The translations under genes were made by a program, and so were the position numbers. The notes beneath the pieces were generated by a model. That model was given only the letters and a program-made list of their open reading frames with translations. It ran no database searches and had not been told where the DNA came from. A DNA stretch of 64,000 nt from NCBI GenBank assembly GCA_947038565.1, contig CAMQWP010000001.1, positions 276,002 to 340,001 of the forward strand, read 5' to 3'. Within the stretch, counting starts at the first letter, position 1. The number at the start of each line of letters is the position of its first letter. This DNA is from an uncultured Clostridia bacterium (GTDB taxonomy: Bacteria > Bacillota > Clostridia > Christensenellales > UBA3700). Below, piece by piece: positions 1-10,004 of the stretch.

Positions 1-1
1 T

Positions 2-862
2 GGCAAGGTGTATCGCATAAAGGGATACATGATACCAGAGGGATCGAAGGTAGCTAAGGGCAGAGCGATGGTAAATGTATTAAATCTTGCAGAAGGCGAA
101 AAAATTAATGCAGTACTTCCACTACCAAAAGAAAGCGAAGGATACCTAGTACTTGCTACAAAACGTGGACTTATTAAAAAGACTGATCTTACTGAGTTTG
201 AGAGAATACAGACTAATGGTAAGATAGCTATAAAACTTCAAGATGGTGATGAGCTAATCAGTGCTATGCATACTGATGGCGATAATGAGTTAATACTAGC
301 ATCTAATGGCGGTAAGTGTATAAGATTCCATGAGGGAGATATACGCGATACAGGCAGAACATCAATGGGTGTTAAGTCTATAAGTTTAGAAGCTGATGAA
401 GTAGTAGTAGACGCAACAAAAGTAAGAGAGAATACCGAAGTAATGACTATTACCGAGAACGGATATGGAAAGAGAACTGACATAAGTGAGTATAGATTCC
501 AAACACGTGGCGGAAAGGGTGTTAAAGTAGGTGTACTTAACGAGAAAACAGGTAATGTAGTCAATCTTAAACTTGTATCAGAAGACGAAGATGTAATGAT
601 CATTTCAGATAATGGTATAGTTATAAGAATGAATGCAGATAAGATAAGCAAGATCGGACGAAATACTCAGGGCGTAAAAGTAATGAGAATGAAAGATCAA
701 GCAAGCAAAGTAGTATCATTCACTATCGTTCCTAGAGACGAACTAGAAGAAGAGCTATTGGATGAGAATGGTGAAGTTATTGTTGCGGAAAGTGCTGATG
801 TAGCGCAAGAAGGAAATGTGGTGGAAATAACTGCTACAGAAAACACAACAATAGAAGAGTAA
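2..862 (+). CDS. gyrA: DNA gyrase subunit A, C-terminal part (5' end outside window)
   Basis: GyrA is the breakage-reunion subunit of DNA gyrase, which introduces negative supercoils in the cytoplasm. The reading frame is open from the first bases, so the gene starts before the window and only the C-terminal DNA-wrapping beta-propeller is seen. Visible are repeated blades of the type YLVLATKRGLIKKT and DVMIISDNGIVIRM, and a QTRGGKG stretch near base 500 that matches the GyrA box (usual form QRRGGKG), needed for DNA wrapping. The protein ends in a short acidic Glu-rich tail. A strong terminator follows at once, so gyrA is the last gene of its transcript. Confidence 0.96.
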   Translation, partial: GKVYRIKGYMIPEGSKVAKGRAMVNVLNLAEGEKINAVLPLPKESEGYLVLATKRGLIKKTDLTEFERIQTNGKIAIKLQDGDELISAMHTDGDNELILASNGGKCIRFHEGDIRDTGRTSMGVKSISLEADEVVVDATKVRENTEVMTITENGYGKRTDISEYRFQTRGGKGVKVGVLNEKTGNVVNLKLVSEDEDVMIISDNGIVIRMNADKISKIGRNTQGVKVMRMKDQASKVVSFTIVPRDELEEELLDENGEVIVAESADVAQEGNVVEITATENTTIEE

Positions 863-890
863 AAACAAATAAAAGAATAAATGAATAAAT

Positions 891-926
891 AAATGGCTCG
901 TTTGTAATTCAAACGAGCCATTTTTC
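891..926. terminator. Intrinsic terminator after gyrA, probably bidirectional
   Basis: A perfect 13-bp stem (AATGGCTCGTTTG at 892-904, complement at 910-922) with a 5-nt loop is followed by T5. The opposite side is also AT-rich, so it may also stop the converging minus-strand transcript that ends at 1015. Confidence 0.9.
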
Positions 927-1014
927 ATGATCATTATTAAATTGTTAAGATTAATGGGTTATATATTAATATGACTAACTGTCGCATATAACGCGATGGG
1001 TAATTGCATAAAAG

Positions 1015-1731
1015 TTAATTATTAAAAGTCATTTTAAATATTGACCATAACTTACGCCTTCCAAAAGCAATAGTTACAATAAGAGCAATAACGCCGACAA
1101 CAGCAGTGACTATAACCATTACGCTAGCGTACATCACATTGCACAATGCAAGTATTAGCGGTAGCAAAGATAGAAGCGAAAATAATGTAGAAGAAACATA
1201 TAGTGACGCGTTGTAACTATGTTTGATTATAAGAAAAATACTATTCACAGTAAGTGCTATCGTTATAAGTGCCGGTAGTGCAATTGATGAAGCAAACTCA
1301 ACGTCAGTAACAAGTGTTTGAATTGAATATGATAATAATATAAATCCTAATAGTTGGTAAGCAATTCTCATGCCATAACCACAGTCGGATAAAAAAGTAT
1401 TACGAGCGGTGACATAAGATATAAAAATAACAGCACCTATAATCAGTGACCACGTAGGATTGGTAAACATAACTATATCTAGCACAAGTGACATTATAAA
1501 AAGAGGCAAGAAAACAAGCAAGAAAACCGAGGTAATAGGAATATTGTCCATAGTCTTCACGCGTTTAATTCTCTTAGGATATTCTATAGTAGGCAGAGCA
1601 GTTGTTTTGCCTTGCGTTCCATCAGTGGTGACGGAAGTATTTAACACCTCATCGACTACTAGCGAAGAGTGGCAAAGAGGGCAGATAGGAAAGTCCGATT
1701 TAACAGAAACCTTGCATTTTTCACAGTACAT
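1015..1731 (-). CDS. Zinc-ribbon multi-pass membrane protein (DUF6320-like)
   Basis: A 238-residue protein of unknown function. The N-terminus carries a zinc ribbon, CxxC (C3, C6) and CxxC (C17, C20), followed by a polar linker and about six hydrophobic segments from residue 67 to the end. This plan (short zinc ribbon plus TM bundle) fits the DUF6320 family, whose genes are commonly found next to alcohol-acetyltransferase-like genes. Its start overlaps the end of the upstream acyltransferase gene by 11 bp, and a strong Shine-Dalgarno (GGGAGGT) lies inside that gene, so the two are translationally coupled and probably work together at the membrane. The function is inferred only from the pairing. 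Confidence 0.7.
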   Translation of the reverse strand: MYCEKCKVSVKSDFPICPLCHSSLVVDEVLNTSVTTDGTQGKTTALPTIEYPKRIKRVKTMDNIPITSVFLLVFLPLFIMSLVLDIVMFTNPTWSLIIGAVIFISYVTARNTFLSDCGYGMRIAYQLLGFILLSYSIQTLVTDVEFASSIALPALITIALTVNSIFLIIKHSYNASLYVSSTLFSLLSLLPLILALCNVMYASVMVIVTAVVGVIALIVTIAFGRRKLWSIFKMTFNN

Positions 1732-3028
1732 GATCCACCTCCCAGTAATTGCTTGTCATAGTTAAGTCAACGCCGTTATTTGCAAGATAAGAGAAATAGA
1801 ATTGATCTATATCAGTATCGACAATAGTACGCGTAATAGACATGCTCATCTTGTCAAAAGCACTAAGCATTGACATAGAAATAGGTATAGACTTGCTTGT
1901 ACGAATGTTGAAATTTATTCCACTTATATGCTCACGAAGTCCATCGGGCAAATTAATATATCCAATATTGCTGAACGTTGAAGTTTTAGTAGGCTTGATG
2001 CCGTTAGAAAAATTAGTAATTTTAAATATCATTTTTTTTGCAAAAAGCGGCAGTACACGCATTGCGATAAGTTTTTCAGCGCGAACTGCAGTGCTTATAT
2101 TTTTATTTATTTCAGATACTTCAAGTTCTTCTTTTAGTACTATTTTGACAGAATTTATAAACTCTTTTAGTGTGATATCTTGTCTATTCAGAGGCATTGT
2201 AGCACGAGAAAAAAGCGAAAAGTTCCTAAGTGTAACACTATTATATATTTTCCTAAGATTCATAGGGATAAATACAACTAGGTTGGCAGGGTTTGTTTCA
2301 TGTCTTCCCTTTGCCATGTAGATACTGTACATATATAGACCGCATAAATATTCAGTTACGGTACAGCCATTGCTTTTGGCAAGAGTTATTACATCTTTTG
2401 TAGGACAAGTGCCCGTTACCACGCCTTTGCCGTCGTCATTAAAAGTCTCTCCGCCAACTCTATATACCGAGGTCATGCCTGTCATCTTAGAGATTGACAT
2501 GTCGCGGATACGCATTTTTTTGTAATTAGTAATGAAACTATCTTCATACTCTTTGCTGTCTACAGGCTCATCTATCATTTTTACAATACCATCAGTATCT
2601 ATATTGTGACCTAGAGCGGCAAGGTATATTATAAGTAGAGACTTGATAAATTCTAATAGCCCAGAGCCGTCCGCAACACAATGATATATTTCAAAATTCA
2701 TACGGTTTTCGTGGTAAGAAATCCTAAAAGGAAAACCATTATTTGAAGACATGTTCATGCTACGCATTATTATATCATCTTCCTTTACGATATTATATCG
2801 TCTTGGATTGTTTTCAAAGTAATACCAAAAAACCCCACGTCTAAGACTTACCTTAAAGGAAGGGAATCGGTTCAGCGTAGTGTTTACGCTCTCTTCTAAA
2901 ATTTCAGGGTTGATAAGCTCATTCAACTGGACGGATATGCGAAAAATATTTTGATTGTCCTTATATTTCAGCATAGGGAAAAGTTTTCCGCTGTTGTCAA
3001 GTCGTAGCCATTGAACATCATTAATCAT
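1721..3028 (-). CDS. Condensation-domain-like / alcohol acetyltransferase-type acyltransferase
   Basis: A 435-residue cytoplasmic protein of the CoA-dependent acyltransferase superfamily (condensation domains, AtfA-type alcohol acetyltransferases). The decisive motif is HCVADG (H116 to D120), the HHxxxDG-type catalytic signature in which His acts as general base. An N-terminal stretch (WLRLDNSGKLFPML) and a C-terminal SNIGYINLP-type block are typical of this family. Substrate and acyl donor cannot be read from sequence. It is the first gene of a two-gene minus-strand operon with the zinc-ribbon membrane protein. The start is supported by AAGGA upstream and a sigma-A promoter at 3070-3098. Confidence 0.75.
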   Translation of the reverse strand: MINDVQWLRLDNSGKLFPMLKYKDNQNIFRISVQLNELINPEILEESVNTTLNRFPSFKVSLRRGVFWYYFENNPRRYNIVKEDDIIMRSMNMSSNNGFPFRISYHENRMNFEIYHCVADGSGLLEFIKSLLIIYLAALGHNIDTDGIVKMIDEPVDSKEYEDSFITNYKKMRIRDMSISKMTGMTSVYRVGGETFNDDGKGVVTGTCPTKDVITLAKSNGCTVTEYLCGLYMYSIYMAKGRHETNPANLVVFIPMNLRKIYNSVTLRNFSLFSRATMPLNRQDITLKEFINSVKIVLKEELEVSEINKNISTAVRAEKLIAMRVLPLFAKKMIFKITNFSNGIKPTKTSTFSNIGYINLPDGLREHISGINFNIRTSKSIPISMSMLSAFDKMSMSITRTIVDTDIDQFYFSYLANNGVDLTMTSNYWEVDHVL

Positions 3029-3069
3029 AATAAAAATCCTTATATTTTCTCTATCGAGACCATAAAAAC

Positions 3070-3098
3070 ATTATACCATAATTATCAACAATTTGCAA
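3070..3098 (-). promoter_or_regulatory. Sigma-A promoter of the acyltransferase operon
   Basis: On the minus strand, TTGCAA (3093-3098), a 17-bp spacer and a perfect TATAAT (3070-3075) place the transcript start about 35 bases before the start codon. Confidence 0.7.
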
Positions 3099-3199
3099 AA
3101 ATATTTATCTAGTTATATAAAGTAAAGCCATTTTCAGGGTGAAAACAGCGTTTTTAATGTATATAATTGTCGAGTATTCTTATAAAATGTGACAAGTGC

Positions 3200-3228
3200 T
3201 TTACATTTTACTGAACGTATGTTAATAT
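3200..3228 (+). promoter_or_regulatory. Sigma-A promoter of the GH2 gene
   Basis: TTTACA (3200-3205), 17-bp spacer, TAATAT (3223-3228). AGGAG at about 3239-3243 precedes the ATG at 3249. This region is shared with the divergent acyltransferase promoter. Confidence 0.65.
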
Positions 3229-3248
3229 AAATAAGTATAGGAGCGTGT

Positions 3249-5813
3249 ATGAATAAACTTGATTTAAGCGGAAAGTGGTCTTTTCATGAGGTAGGCAGAG
3301 GAAAATGGTTCGACGCGATTGTGCCAGGTAGTAATATTGCGGACCTGATAGAAAATGATATATTGCCACATCCTTATTATGATGAGAATGAATTATTGGT
3401 GCAATGGGTAGGCGAGCGTGATTGGGAGTATGCTCGTGAGTTTACGCTGTCTCAAGATATGTTGAAGAAAAATATAATCATGCTAGAATGTGATGGATTA
3501 GATACTTTTGCGGAGATATTTATCAATGATAAACTTGTTGCAAAGACGGATAATGCTTTTATTTCTCATTCGTTTGATATAAAAAATTATGTCAGCAGGC
3601 TGACCAACAAGATAAGAATAAAGTTCCGTTCGCCTATTGCACATATAGAAAAAATGCTAGAAAATTCTCCTCTTTTCCCGAACAAAATGGGTATGACAGG
3701 AGCAAGTCTTTTGCGTAAACCGACTGTGCATTTTGGCTGGTGCAATGCGCCTATTTTGCCTATCAGCGGTATTACGGGTGATGTCAAGATATTGGGATAC
3801 GACGAAGTAAAGATAGATAGGGTAATTATATCTGACAAATATGTGGACAGTTTTGCTACGATCACGGCAAATATTTCTCTTAAGGGGAATATAATACACG
3901 ACGAGGATAATAAACTTCATCTTACAATGACAGTTACAGAGCCTAATACAAACGTACTAACAAACTCGCTTACAAGGCTTAGCGAACTAAATGAGTTCTC
4001 TGTAGCTATAAACAATCCAGAATTGTGGACTACTCACGATATGCTTGACGAAGATGAAACGCCTAAAAGATATAACGTAGAGATAAATCTATACAGAAAA
4101 GATACGCTAATAGACAGCGTTACTAAACGTATTGGACTTAGGACAATTACTATCGAAAGGGACAAAGACGAATACGGTAGAAAGTTTGACATAGTGCTTA
4201 ATGGAAAAAGAGTTCTTGTCAAGGGCACAGTTATAACACTTCACGATATGATAGATCCGTCTTTTGACGTTGATAGGGTATCAACAACTCTTGACGCGAT
4301 GATGGATGCTAATATAAACATGATAAGAGTATTCGCAGGCGCAGGTTACGAGACGGAAGAATTTTATGAAATGTGTGATGAAAGAGGTCTTTTAGTATGG
4401 CAGGACATGCCATTTTCAAGATATGAGTACCCACTTGGCGTGAAGGAATTTCAGGCAGCTATAGCAAAAGAAATAGCAGTAGTCACAGCAAGACTACAGT
4501 CTCACCCGTCGCTTGCAGTTCTATGCGGTTCGCATGAAATAGAGCATAGATTAAGCAAGTTACATATCGTAGGTAAAAAGGGAAAAACCGCTCAAAAATT
4601 CTTTTATGAATTTGTGCCGGGCGAAATAAAAAAAGTAGCAGATAATATTAATTATATCCCAGGAACCCCACTTTCAAACAAGTTTTTAGACAGGGTAAAT
4701 GGTGACAAGCAGGGTACTGCACACTTGTGGGATATATGGCGAGGAATGAGGTCTATAAGCAAGACATCAAGACATGCTCCTAGATTTTGTGGCGAGTTTG
4801 GTATGGCGTCAATGCCAAGTATAAAAACGCTTTATGGCTATACGGAAAAGCAGTCGCTTGACATGCAGTCTAGAGAAGTACAGCTACATCAAAAGTATCA
4901 GGGCGGAAATGACCGTATTATGTTTTATGTTTCTTCGAGATTTAGAGTGCCTAAAAATGTAGAAGATTTGATATATTATTCTCAGCTTACACAGGCGGAA
5001 TATTATAAAGAAATGGTAGAGCATCTAAGACGAAATATGAAAAAGTGTAGCGGCGTAATGATGGCATACGGCAATGATTGCTGGCCGGGAATTGACTGTG
5101 CAATGGTGGATTATTTAGGAAACTATAAAGCAGTTATGTATAAAGCAAAGTTATTTAATTCACCCGTTATAATCACTTTAAGGAACAAAAATGGAATAGT
5201 GAAAATTGATGTAATCAATGATCTAGAACAAGCTATACCAGCGAGCGTAAAGTGGCATATAGAAACTTTTGATGGCGACAAGGTAGCAATAGGGGCTTAC
5301 GAATGTGAGCTAGGTGCTACACAAAGCACGTTAACAGCAACACTGAATTTAAAAGAATATATCAAAGACAACAACAAAGATAGAGTGTTAGTAGTAGAGC
5401 TTTATGATGATGAGGGCGGTATAATAAATAGAGAAATTATGTTATTTGTGCCAAATAAATTGGCGACATTCCCTGATCCAAAACTCGAAACTAGTGTAAC
5501 TGTTGCGAAAGGAACAGCGACTATTACTGTTAAAGCATTGAAGTTCGCAAGATATGTGAAGCTGACAATGGAGGATACATGCTTGCCGTTTTCTGATAAT
5601 TATTTTGATTTGTTATCGGGTGAGGAGTGCGTTGTGACTATTCCTGTAGACAAGGGTGTTAAGGCAGCCGCAATCATAGAAAAATTAAGTGTAAAGTCAG
5701 TTGCGAATATTGAACAAAAAGGTAATGCTGCAAGAGATGTAGCAAAGAATGTAGGGGTACTTCTTAACCCATATAATATCTTAGATGCAATTGTGCATAA
5801 AGTGAAAAGATAA
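3249..5813 (+). CDS. Glycoside hydrolase family 2 protein (beta-mannosidase-like)
   Basis: An 854-residue GH2 enzyme without a signal peptide, so it is cytoplasmic and likely cleaves imported oligosaccharides. The N-terminal jelly-roll (LSGKWSF, then WVGERDWEYAREF) resembles beta-mannosidases. The TIM barrel starts near residue 320 with NMIRVFAGAGYETEEFYEMC and LLVWQDMPF. Candidate catalytic residues are E430 (in LCGSHEIEH, acid/base) and E516 (in FCGEFG, nucleophile). The usual acid/base context is W-G-N-N/D-E; here G-S-H-E replaces it, so this is a divergent branch and the exact sugar is uncertain. Beta-sandwich domains fill the C-terminus. It is monocistronic, with its own promoter and a terminator at 5921-5966. 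Confidence 0.85.
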   Translation: MNKLDLSGKWSFHEVGRGKWFDAIVPGSNIADLIENDILPHPYYDENELLVQWVGERDWEYAREFTLSQDMLKKNIIMLECDGLDTFAEIFINDKLVAKTDNAFISHSFDIKNYVSRLTNKIRIKFRSPIAHIEKMLENSPLFPNKMGMTGASLLRKPTVHFGWCNAPILPISGITGDVKILGYDEVKIDRVIISDKYVDSFATITANISLKGNIIHDEDNKLHLTMTVTEPNTNVLTNSLTRLSELNEFSVAINNPELWTTHDMLDEDETPKRYNVEINLYRKDTLIDSVTKRIGLRTITIERDKDEYGRKFDIVLNGKRVLVKGTVITLHDMIDPSFDVDRVSTTLDAMMDANINMIRVFAGAGYETEEFYEMCDERGLLVWQDMPFSRYEYPLGVKEFQAAIAKEIAVVTARLQSHPSLAVLCGSHEIEHRLSKLHIVGKKGKTAQKFFYEFVPGEIKKVADNINYIPGTPLSNKFLDRVNGDKQGTAHLWDIWRGMRSISKTSRHAPRFCGEFGMASMPSIKTLYGYTEKQSLDMQSREVQLHQKYQGGNDRIMFYVSSRFRVPKNVEDLIYYSQLTQAEYYKEMVEHLRRNMKKCSGVMMAYGNDCWPGIDCAMVDYLGNYKAVMYKAKLFNSPVIITLRNKNGIVKIDVINDLEQAIPASVKWHIETFDGDKVAIGAYECELGATQSTLTATLNLKEYIKDNNKDRVLVVELYDDEGGIINREIMLFVPNKLATFPDPKLETSVTVAKGTATITVKALKFARYVKLTMEDTCLPFSDNYFDLLSGEECVVTIPVDKGVKAAAIIEKLSVKSVANIEQKGNAARDVAKNVGVLLNPYNILDAIVHKVKR

Positions 5814-5920
5814 GCACATAAAAGCAAAAATAAAAACTTTAAAAAAACAAAATATATTGACTAATAAAAAGCAGTAAAACAACAAAAATAAATAAAAAAC
5901 AATTAATTAAATATTGTGAA

Positions 5921-5966
5921 AAAAGTGCCTAAACTCGATAACGTAATCAAGTTTAGGCACTTTTTG
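5921..5966. terminator. Terminator between GH2 gene and the convergent minus-strand gene
   Basis: A 14-bp stem (AAAGTGCCTAAACT at about 5922-5935 with its complement at about 5950-5963) ending in T5. A-runs on the other side make it usable from both strands. Confidence 0.85.
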
Positions 5967-5970
5967 TATG

Positions 5971-6010
5971 AAATATGTCCTATAACATGAGTTACAGGAC
6001 ATATTATTTT
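5971..6010 (-). terminator. Second hairpin, terminator for the giant minus-strand gene
   Basis: ATATGTCCTATAAC (5973-5986) pairs with GTTACAGGACATAT (5991-6004), 13 of 14 pairs, with a 4-nt loop. It lies downstream of the stop of the minus-strand gene at 6101. Confidence 0.5.
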
Positions 6011-6100
6011 TATGAATATTAATAATTATTACTTGCAAAAATCACTTAAAAAATCGTTAATATTATATTGTTTTTGCATTTAATAGATTTAGTATTTTTA

Positions 6101-9100
6101 TTATGCTTGAGTAGGCATTTTAAACAATAATTTACCATAAGCAAATCCATCAGGAACAAGTCCATCTGTAGTAATATTAGATAACCCTTTTATTACATCT
6201 GATAGAGGAAGTTTGTAGCTATATCCAGTGCCTAGATCAAGGGTTACGGTGTGAGTAAATAGATTTGTAAGAGCCAAGTCAACCGTAGTAGCCATATCAG
6301 AAGTTCCTGTATCTGGCGTTGTCATTAGGATCAAGTAATCGTACTCAGCTTGAGTTAAGTTGTTTATTGTAAGATCTCGCTGTGTATCCTGATTTTTGAT
6401 ATCCATTAAAATTGTTAGGTAAGCGAACTCTGGCAAGAACTGATTTATTATAGAATTCGTATCACTTGTTATTGATTTTTTTGGTATCTTGAATGTTGTA
6501 GTCAAAGTATCAATATTGTTGTATGTGTCAAATGCTAAACATTCTTTTAGATAAGCATCTTTAGTAAATCCTGTGACAGGATTTGTTCCCTTGGGGAATA
6601 CTGCTAGCTTAGATAATGTATATTTTCCCTTGTCTGGAGAATCTGGTGCAGAGATAGATTTAGCTAAAGAATGTCCTAGTAATAGATCATCAATTATTAT
6701 TCCATCAGCAGTTTGTGTAGGCGTAGAAGGCGGATTTGCGTCAGTGTACACGTTTCCTTTTCCTTCACCTGTATGAGTTAAGAACTCGCTTGGGTGATTA
6801 AGTTTGTATAGAATACTTCTTAAGTTCTCATCACTTCTATTTGGTTCTGTATCAGAGTAGCCTTTCATCTTAAATGCGACCATATCGTAAATATTATTTC
6901 CTAGAATGCCGTTGAATGAATCAGTTATATCAGAATATGATGATGTCATCTTTATGCCTTGATCTTCAAAAGATTTTAGCATTGGCTTGATCTGTTCATC
7001 AAGATTTGCAGTGATTTTGTTCACATTAATATCAGTATTTGAGCTAGTGCCTAGTATCTTTAATAGAGCAGTCATTTGCGTCTCGTCTTTAGTATCGTTT
7101 ATAGTTATTGATGTTTTTGTACTAGACGTAGAGTTAAGCGGAATGCAAGTATTTATAAAGATGTAAGGTGTAGCGAACTGTGATAGACTTATATTTCCGC
7201 CAGTGCTAGAAGGAGGCGTGGTATTATTTAGAACTCCTACTATTGTTAGGTTCATATTTCCGCTAGCGTCGACAAAAGCATTTGATATTGTGAAGTCTTT
7301 GTATATAGATATACTTGACTGAATAGAGCTTAAAATATCGCCCTCTAGCAATATTTTTGCGAACTCAAGGCTGTCAATATTTATATTGTTATTGCTTGCT
7401 GGTTTATCGTTATTTAAGAACTTTGGCACAGTAATTGTGTCATTGATAGACGTACCTATTAGTGATCCGCCGATAGTAGTCAAGAAATCATACACGTTTT
7501 TCTTTGTAGGATCGGAGTTGCTAATATGCCCCGCAGTATTCAAGAACATTTTTTCCTGAAGCTCTCTTTCTACAAAATTGCCTACGCCGTAAAGATCAAT
7601 CGGTGCGACAGTATTTGAAACTGTAGTACTGCCTTCGCCAGTCATGTATCCGCCAATGTTATAATAAGAAGATAACACGCCTTGCATATCATTAGTTGCA
7701 ACTGCATTATCACTCATGTCGCTAAGGATTTTATATACTGTAGGTAACTGAATACCTCCATCCGCAAGATCTATTGTAATAGGAGCTTTTTCAGTACTGC
7801 TACCGTTTTGTATTTGCTCAAGTGCTGTATATACTTTGTCGTCAAAAGTCGCAAGTATTACCTCTTTATCAAAAGTAACTTCAGAGCTATCAAGAGTAGA
7901 CATTATCTTAGACAGTGTAGATAGCATTGCATCACTTTCAGCTTGAGAAGAGTTACCTTCGGCGTCAAAGAAATTAAAAATTATATTGCTTGAAGACTTC
8001 TTAGGATCAGAGTTTCTGACGAAAGGAGTAGTTATCTCTACAAATAAATTTTCGGGGAAAAGCGAAGACATAAGCGTCTTTAAAGGATTGCCTTCAAGCG
8101 AGCTACTGATGATACTCATCAAGTCGATGCTTGCAATTATTTTAAAGCCGTCAAAAGTAGGTGACTTTATCATGTCAAGCTCTAATATGTTTAGCTTGAA
8201 AGGGAAATCAAGTCCTGCGGTCGCAGGCTTATTTATCTGTGCTTGAAGTATTTGCGCGAGAGCATTGTCAGAGAAGTGCGCAAGAGTGTTTAGCGAGCTT
8301 TGATTGTAGTCATACAAGTGTTTTCCATTTGCATCTACATAGTCCACTATATTTATAAGGTTTGGAAGTTTTGAGATATTGTTTACGAACTTGTCTGGAG
8401 TCCAGTCTGCTGTCGCATGGTTTGAAACGCCATAGCCACTAAACACTTCCTTTATCTCGGCATTATATTTTTCAATAGAAGTACGGTCTTCTTCTTTGAC
8501 CATAGTGTTTACATAATCAGTTATAGAAATATCAGGAGTAAGTGAGTGGTCTACAGAATGAAGATGCTTAACCATTAGTAAAAAGTCAGTACTAGAAACA
8601 TTTTTAACGTCCATTGCATACATCATTGCTTGAAGGGTGTCGATATTCATGATCCCGCCATCCGTAGAAGATGCGAAAGAGATGCCTTCATCGCCGACAA
8701 GATTGTTGACTTTTTGGAATAAATCGTGTACGGTATTTCCTACTTTATTTAGAATACTAGTAAATTGTCCAGCACCATCAGCACTTTCGCCACCGCCCTG
8801 AAGTCCAAGTACATTATCCATCGCAACGATGATTTTTGACATAAGCTCAGGCTTCATGTGGTTTAGTTGAATGCCCGGAGAACTAGCAGTTCCTGGAGTA
8901 AGTTCCATTGAGAAAAATATAACATCAGGCATAAGTGCAGGGATCATGTTCTTAACAAAGTCAGGAACACCGCCCATGTTAGCGACCATTGAAGTCATTA
9001 AATCACGAATTTTCATAGAAAGAGTTATCTTAAATTTTGCGTTTGAAGTGTCTGCAACGCCTGCAAAAGAAGATTTAACTGCGTCAGAAGTGATGATCAC

Positions 9101-9952
9101 CTGATCTACAGAAAAAGCTTGAGTTAGGGGCATTCCTAATGTTTTCTCGAGTGACGCAAGTGCTTCTATTTCGCTTGCGATGCTGAAAGCATCGTCTAAT
9201 ATTGCAGCGAGCATTTTATCTGTAACAGCAAAACCTGGATTCATCGTACCGTCGAAGTTTACAAGCGAAGAAAAGTCGAACTCTGTATCCGCAAGAAGTT
9301 GATCTAGGAAAGTGTTTCCAGTAGAGCCACTGCCATCAGTTCCGCCGTCGGGTTTTGAATTAATACCGTTTGCTATATCACTAATAGTAAGGATTTTATC
9401 TATACGAAGAGAATCGCTAAGCCCTTTGTAGAATTTTTCGCTATCTACAGTCGGATCGTACGGATTGGTAACTATTTTATCTTTATCAGAAGAGTATAGG
9501 TTAAATACAACGTCAAAAGCCTCAAACAAACTCATTTGCGTAATAGGCTGAGCATATTTATTGTAAAGCACTAAACTTGTGCCGAAAAGACCTCCTACAA
9601 CTAGTACAAGAGATATTATAATAGAAGAAAAACAGCATAGGCAAGTATGCTTCTTTTTCCCTTTTGAATTATAAGAAGATTTTTTGTTTGACTTCTTTTT
9701 CCTACGGTTTTTACCTTCTAGAGTATTAGCATTCTCTGACGAGTCGATCAAAGAAGAATCGTCAATAAAAGACACAACAGTACTTTCTTGCAAGGGATTT
9801 GCTTGCTTGTCGCGATAGTATTCCTTTTTTTCTTTTCTAGATAATGTTTTTATGTATTTCTTTTCTTCACGCATTTCTTGCTCGAGAGCTAATCTCTCGA
9901 CCTTTGCGCGTTCTTTTTTCGCTCGTTTTTGTTCTTTAAGTTCTTTACTCAT
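6101..9952 (-). CDS. Giant membrane-anchored extracytoplasmic protein of unknown function
   Basis: A 1283-residue protein not recognised as a known family. The start is set at the ATG of MSKELKEQKR because AAGGAG lies just upstream; the frame runs 24 codons further but would then enter plsY. Residues 1-106 are very charged (Lys/Glu-rich, likely cytoplasmic and partly helical). Residues about 107-130 form one TM segment preceded by a CLCC cluster. The remaining 1150 residues should lie outside the membrane. This part appears to hold about four degenerate repeats of roughly 270-300 residues, each with an amphipathic block ending in a pattern like LMSSLFPENLFVEI or MIPALMPDVIFFSM, followed by a Leu-rich block. 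It follows plsY by 52 bp and shares its transcript. Confidence 0.75.
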   Translation of the reverse strand: MSKELKEQKRAKKERAKVERLALEQEMREEKKYIKTLSRKEKKEYYRDKQANPLQESTVVSFIDDSSLIDSSENANTLEGKNRRKKKSNKKSSYNSKGKKKHTCLCCFSSIIISLVLVVGGLFGTSLVLYNKYAQPITQMSLFEAFDVVFNLYSSDKDKIVTNPYDPTVDSEKFYKGLSDSLRIDKILTISDIANGINSKPDGGTDGSGSTGNTFLDQLLADTEFDFSSLVNFDGTMNPGFAVTDKMLAAILDDAFSIASEIEALASLEKTLGMPLTQAFSVDQVIITSDAVKSSFAGVADTSNAKFKITLSMKIRDLMTSMVANMGGVPDFVKNMIPALMPDVIFFSMELTPGTASSPGIQLNHMKPELMSKIIVAMDNVLGLQGGGESADGAGQFTSILNKVGNTVHDLFQKVNNLVGDEGISFASSTDGGIMNIDTLQAMMYAMDVKNVSSTDFLLMVKHLHSVDHSLTPDISITDYVNTMVKEEDRTSIEKYNAEIKEVFSGYGVSNHATADWTPDKFVNNISKLPNLINIVDYVDANGKHLYDYNQSSLNTLAHFSDNALAQILQAQINKPATAGLDFPFKLNILELDMIKSPTFDGFKIIASIDLMSIISSSLEGNPLKTLMSSLFPENLFVEITTPFVRNSDPKKSSSNIIFNFFDAEGNSSQAESDAMLSTLSKIMSTLDSSEVTFDKEVILATFDDKVYTALEQIQNGSSTEKAPITIDLADGGIQLPTVYKILSDMSDNAVATNDMQGVLSSYYNIGGYMTGEGSTTVSNTVAPIDLYGVGNFVERELQEKMFLNTAGHISNSDPTKKNVYDFLTTIGGSLIGTSINDTITVPKFLNNDKPASNNNINIDSLEFAKILLEGDILSSIQSSISIYKDFTISNAFVDASGNMNLTIVGVLNNTTPPSSTGGNISLSQFATPYIFINTCIPLNSTSSTKTSITINDTKDETQMTALLKILGTSSNTDINVNKITANLDEQIKPMLKSFEDQGIKMTSSYSDITDSFNGILGNNIYDMVAFKMKGYSDTEPNRSDENLRSILYKLNHPSEFLTHTGEGKGNVYTDANPPSTPTQTADGIIIDDLLLGHSLAKSISAPDSPDKGKYTLSKLAVFPKGTNPVTGFTKDAYLKECLAFDTYNNIDTLTTTFKIPKKSITSDTNSIINQFLPEFAYLTILMDIKNQDTQRDLTINNLTQAEYDYLILMTTPDTGTSDMATTVDLALTNLFTHTVTLDLGTGYSYKLPLSDVIKGLSNITTDGLVPDGFAYGKLLFKMPTQA

Positions 9953-10004
9953 AAATAAGCTCCTTGTGTTAAAATGGTTGCGATAAAATATGCATATAGG
10001 CATG

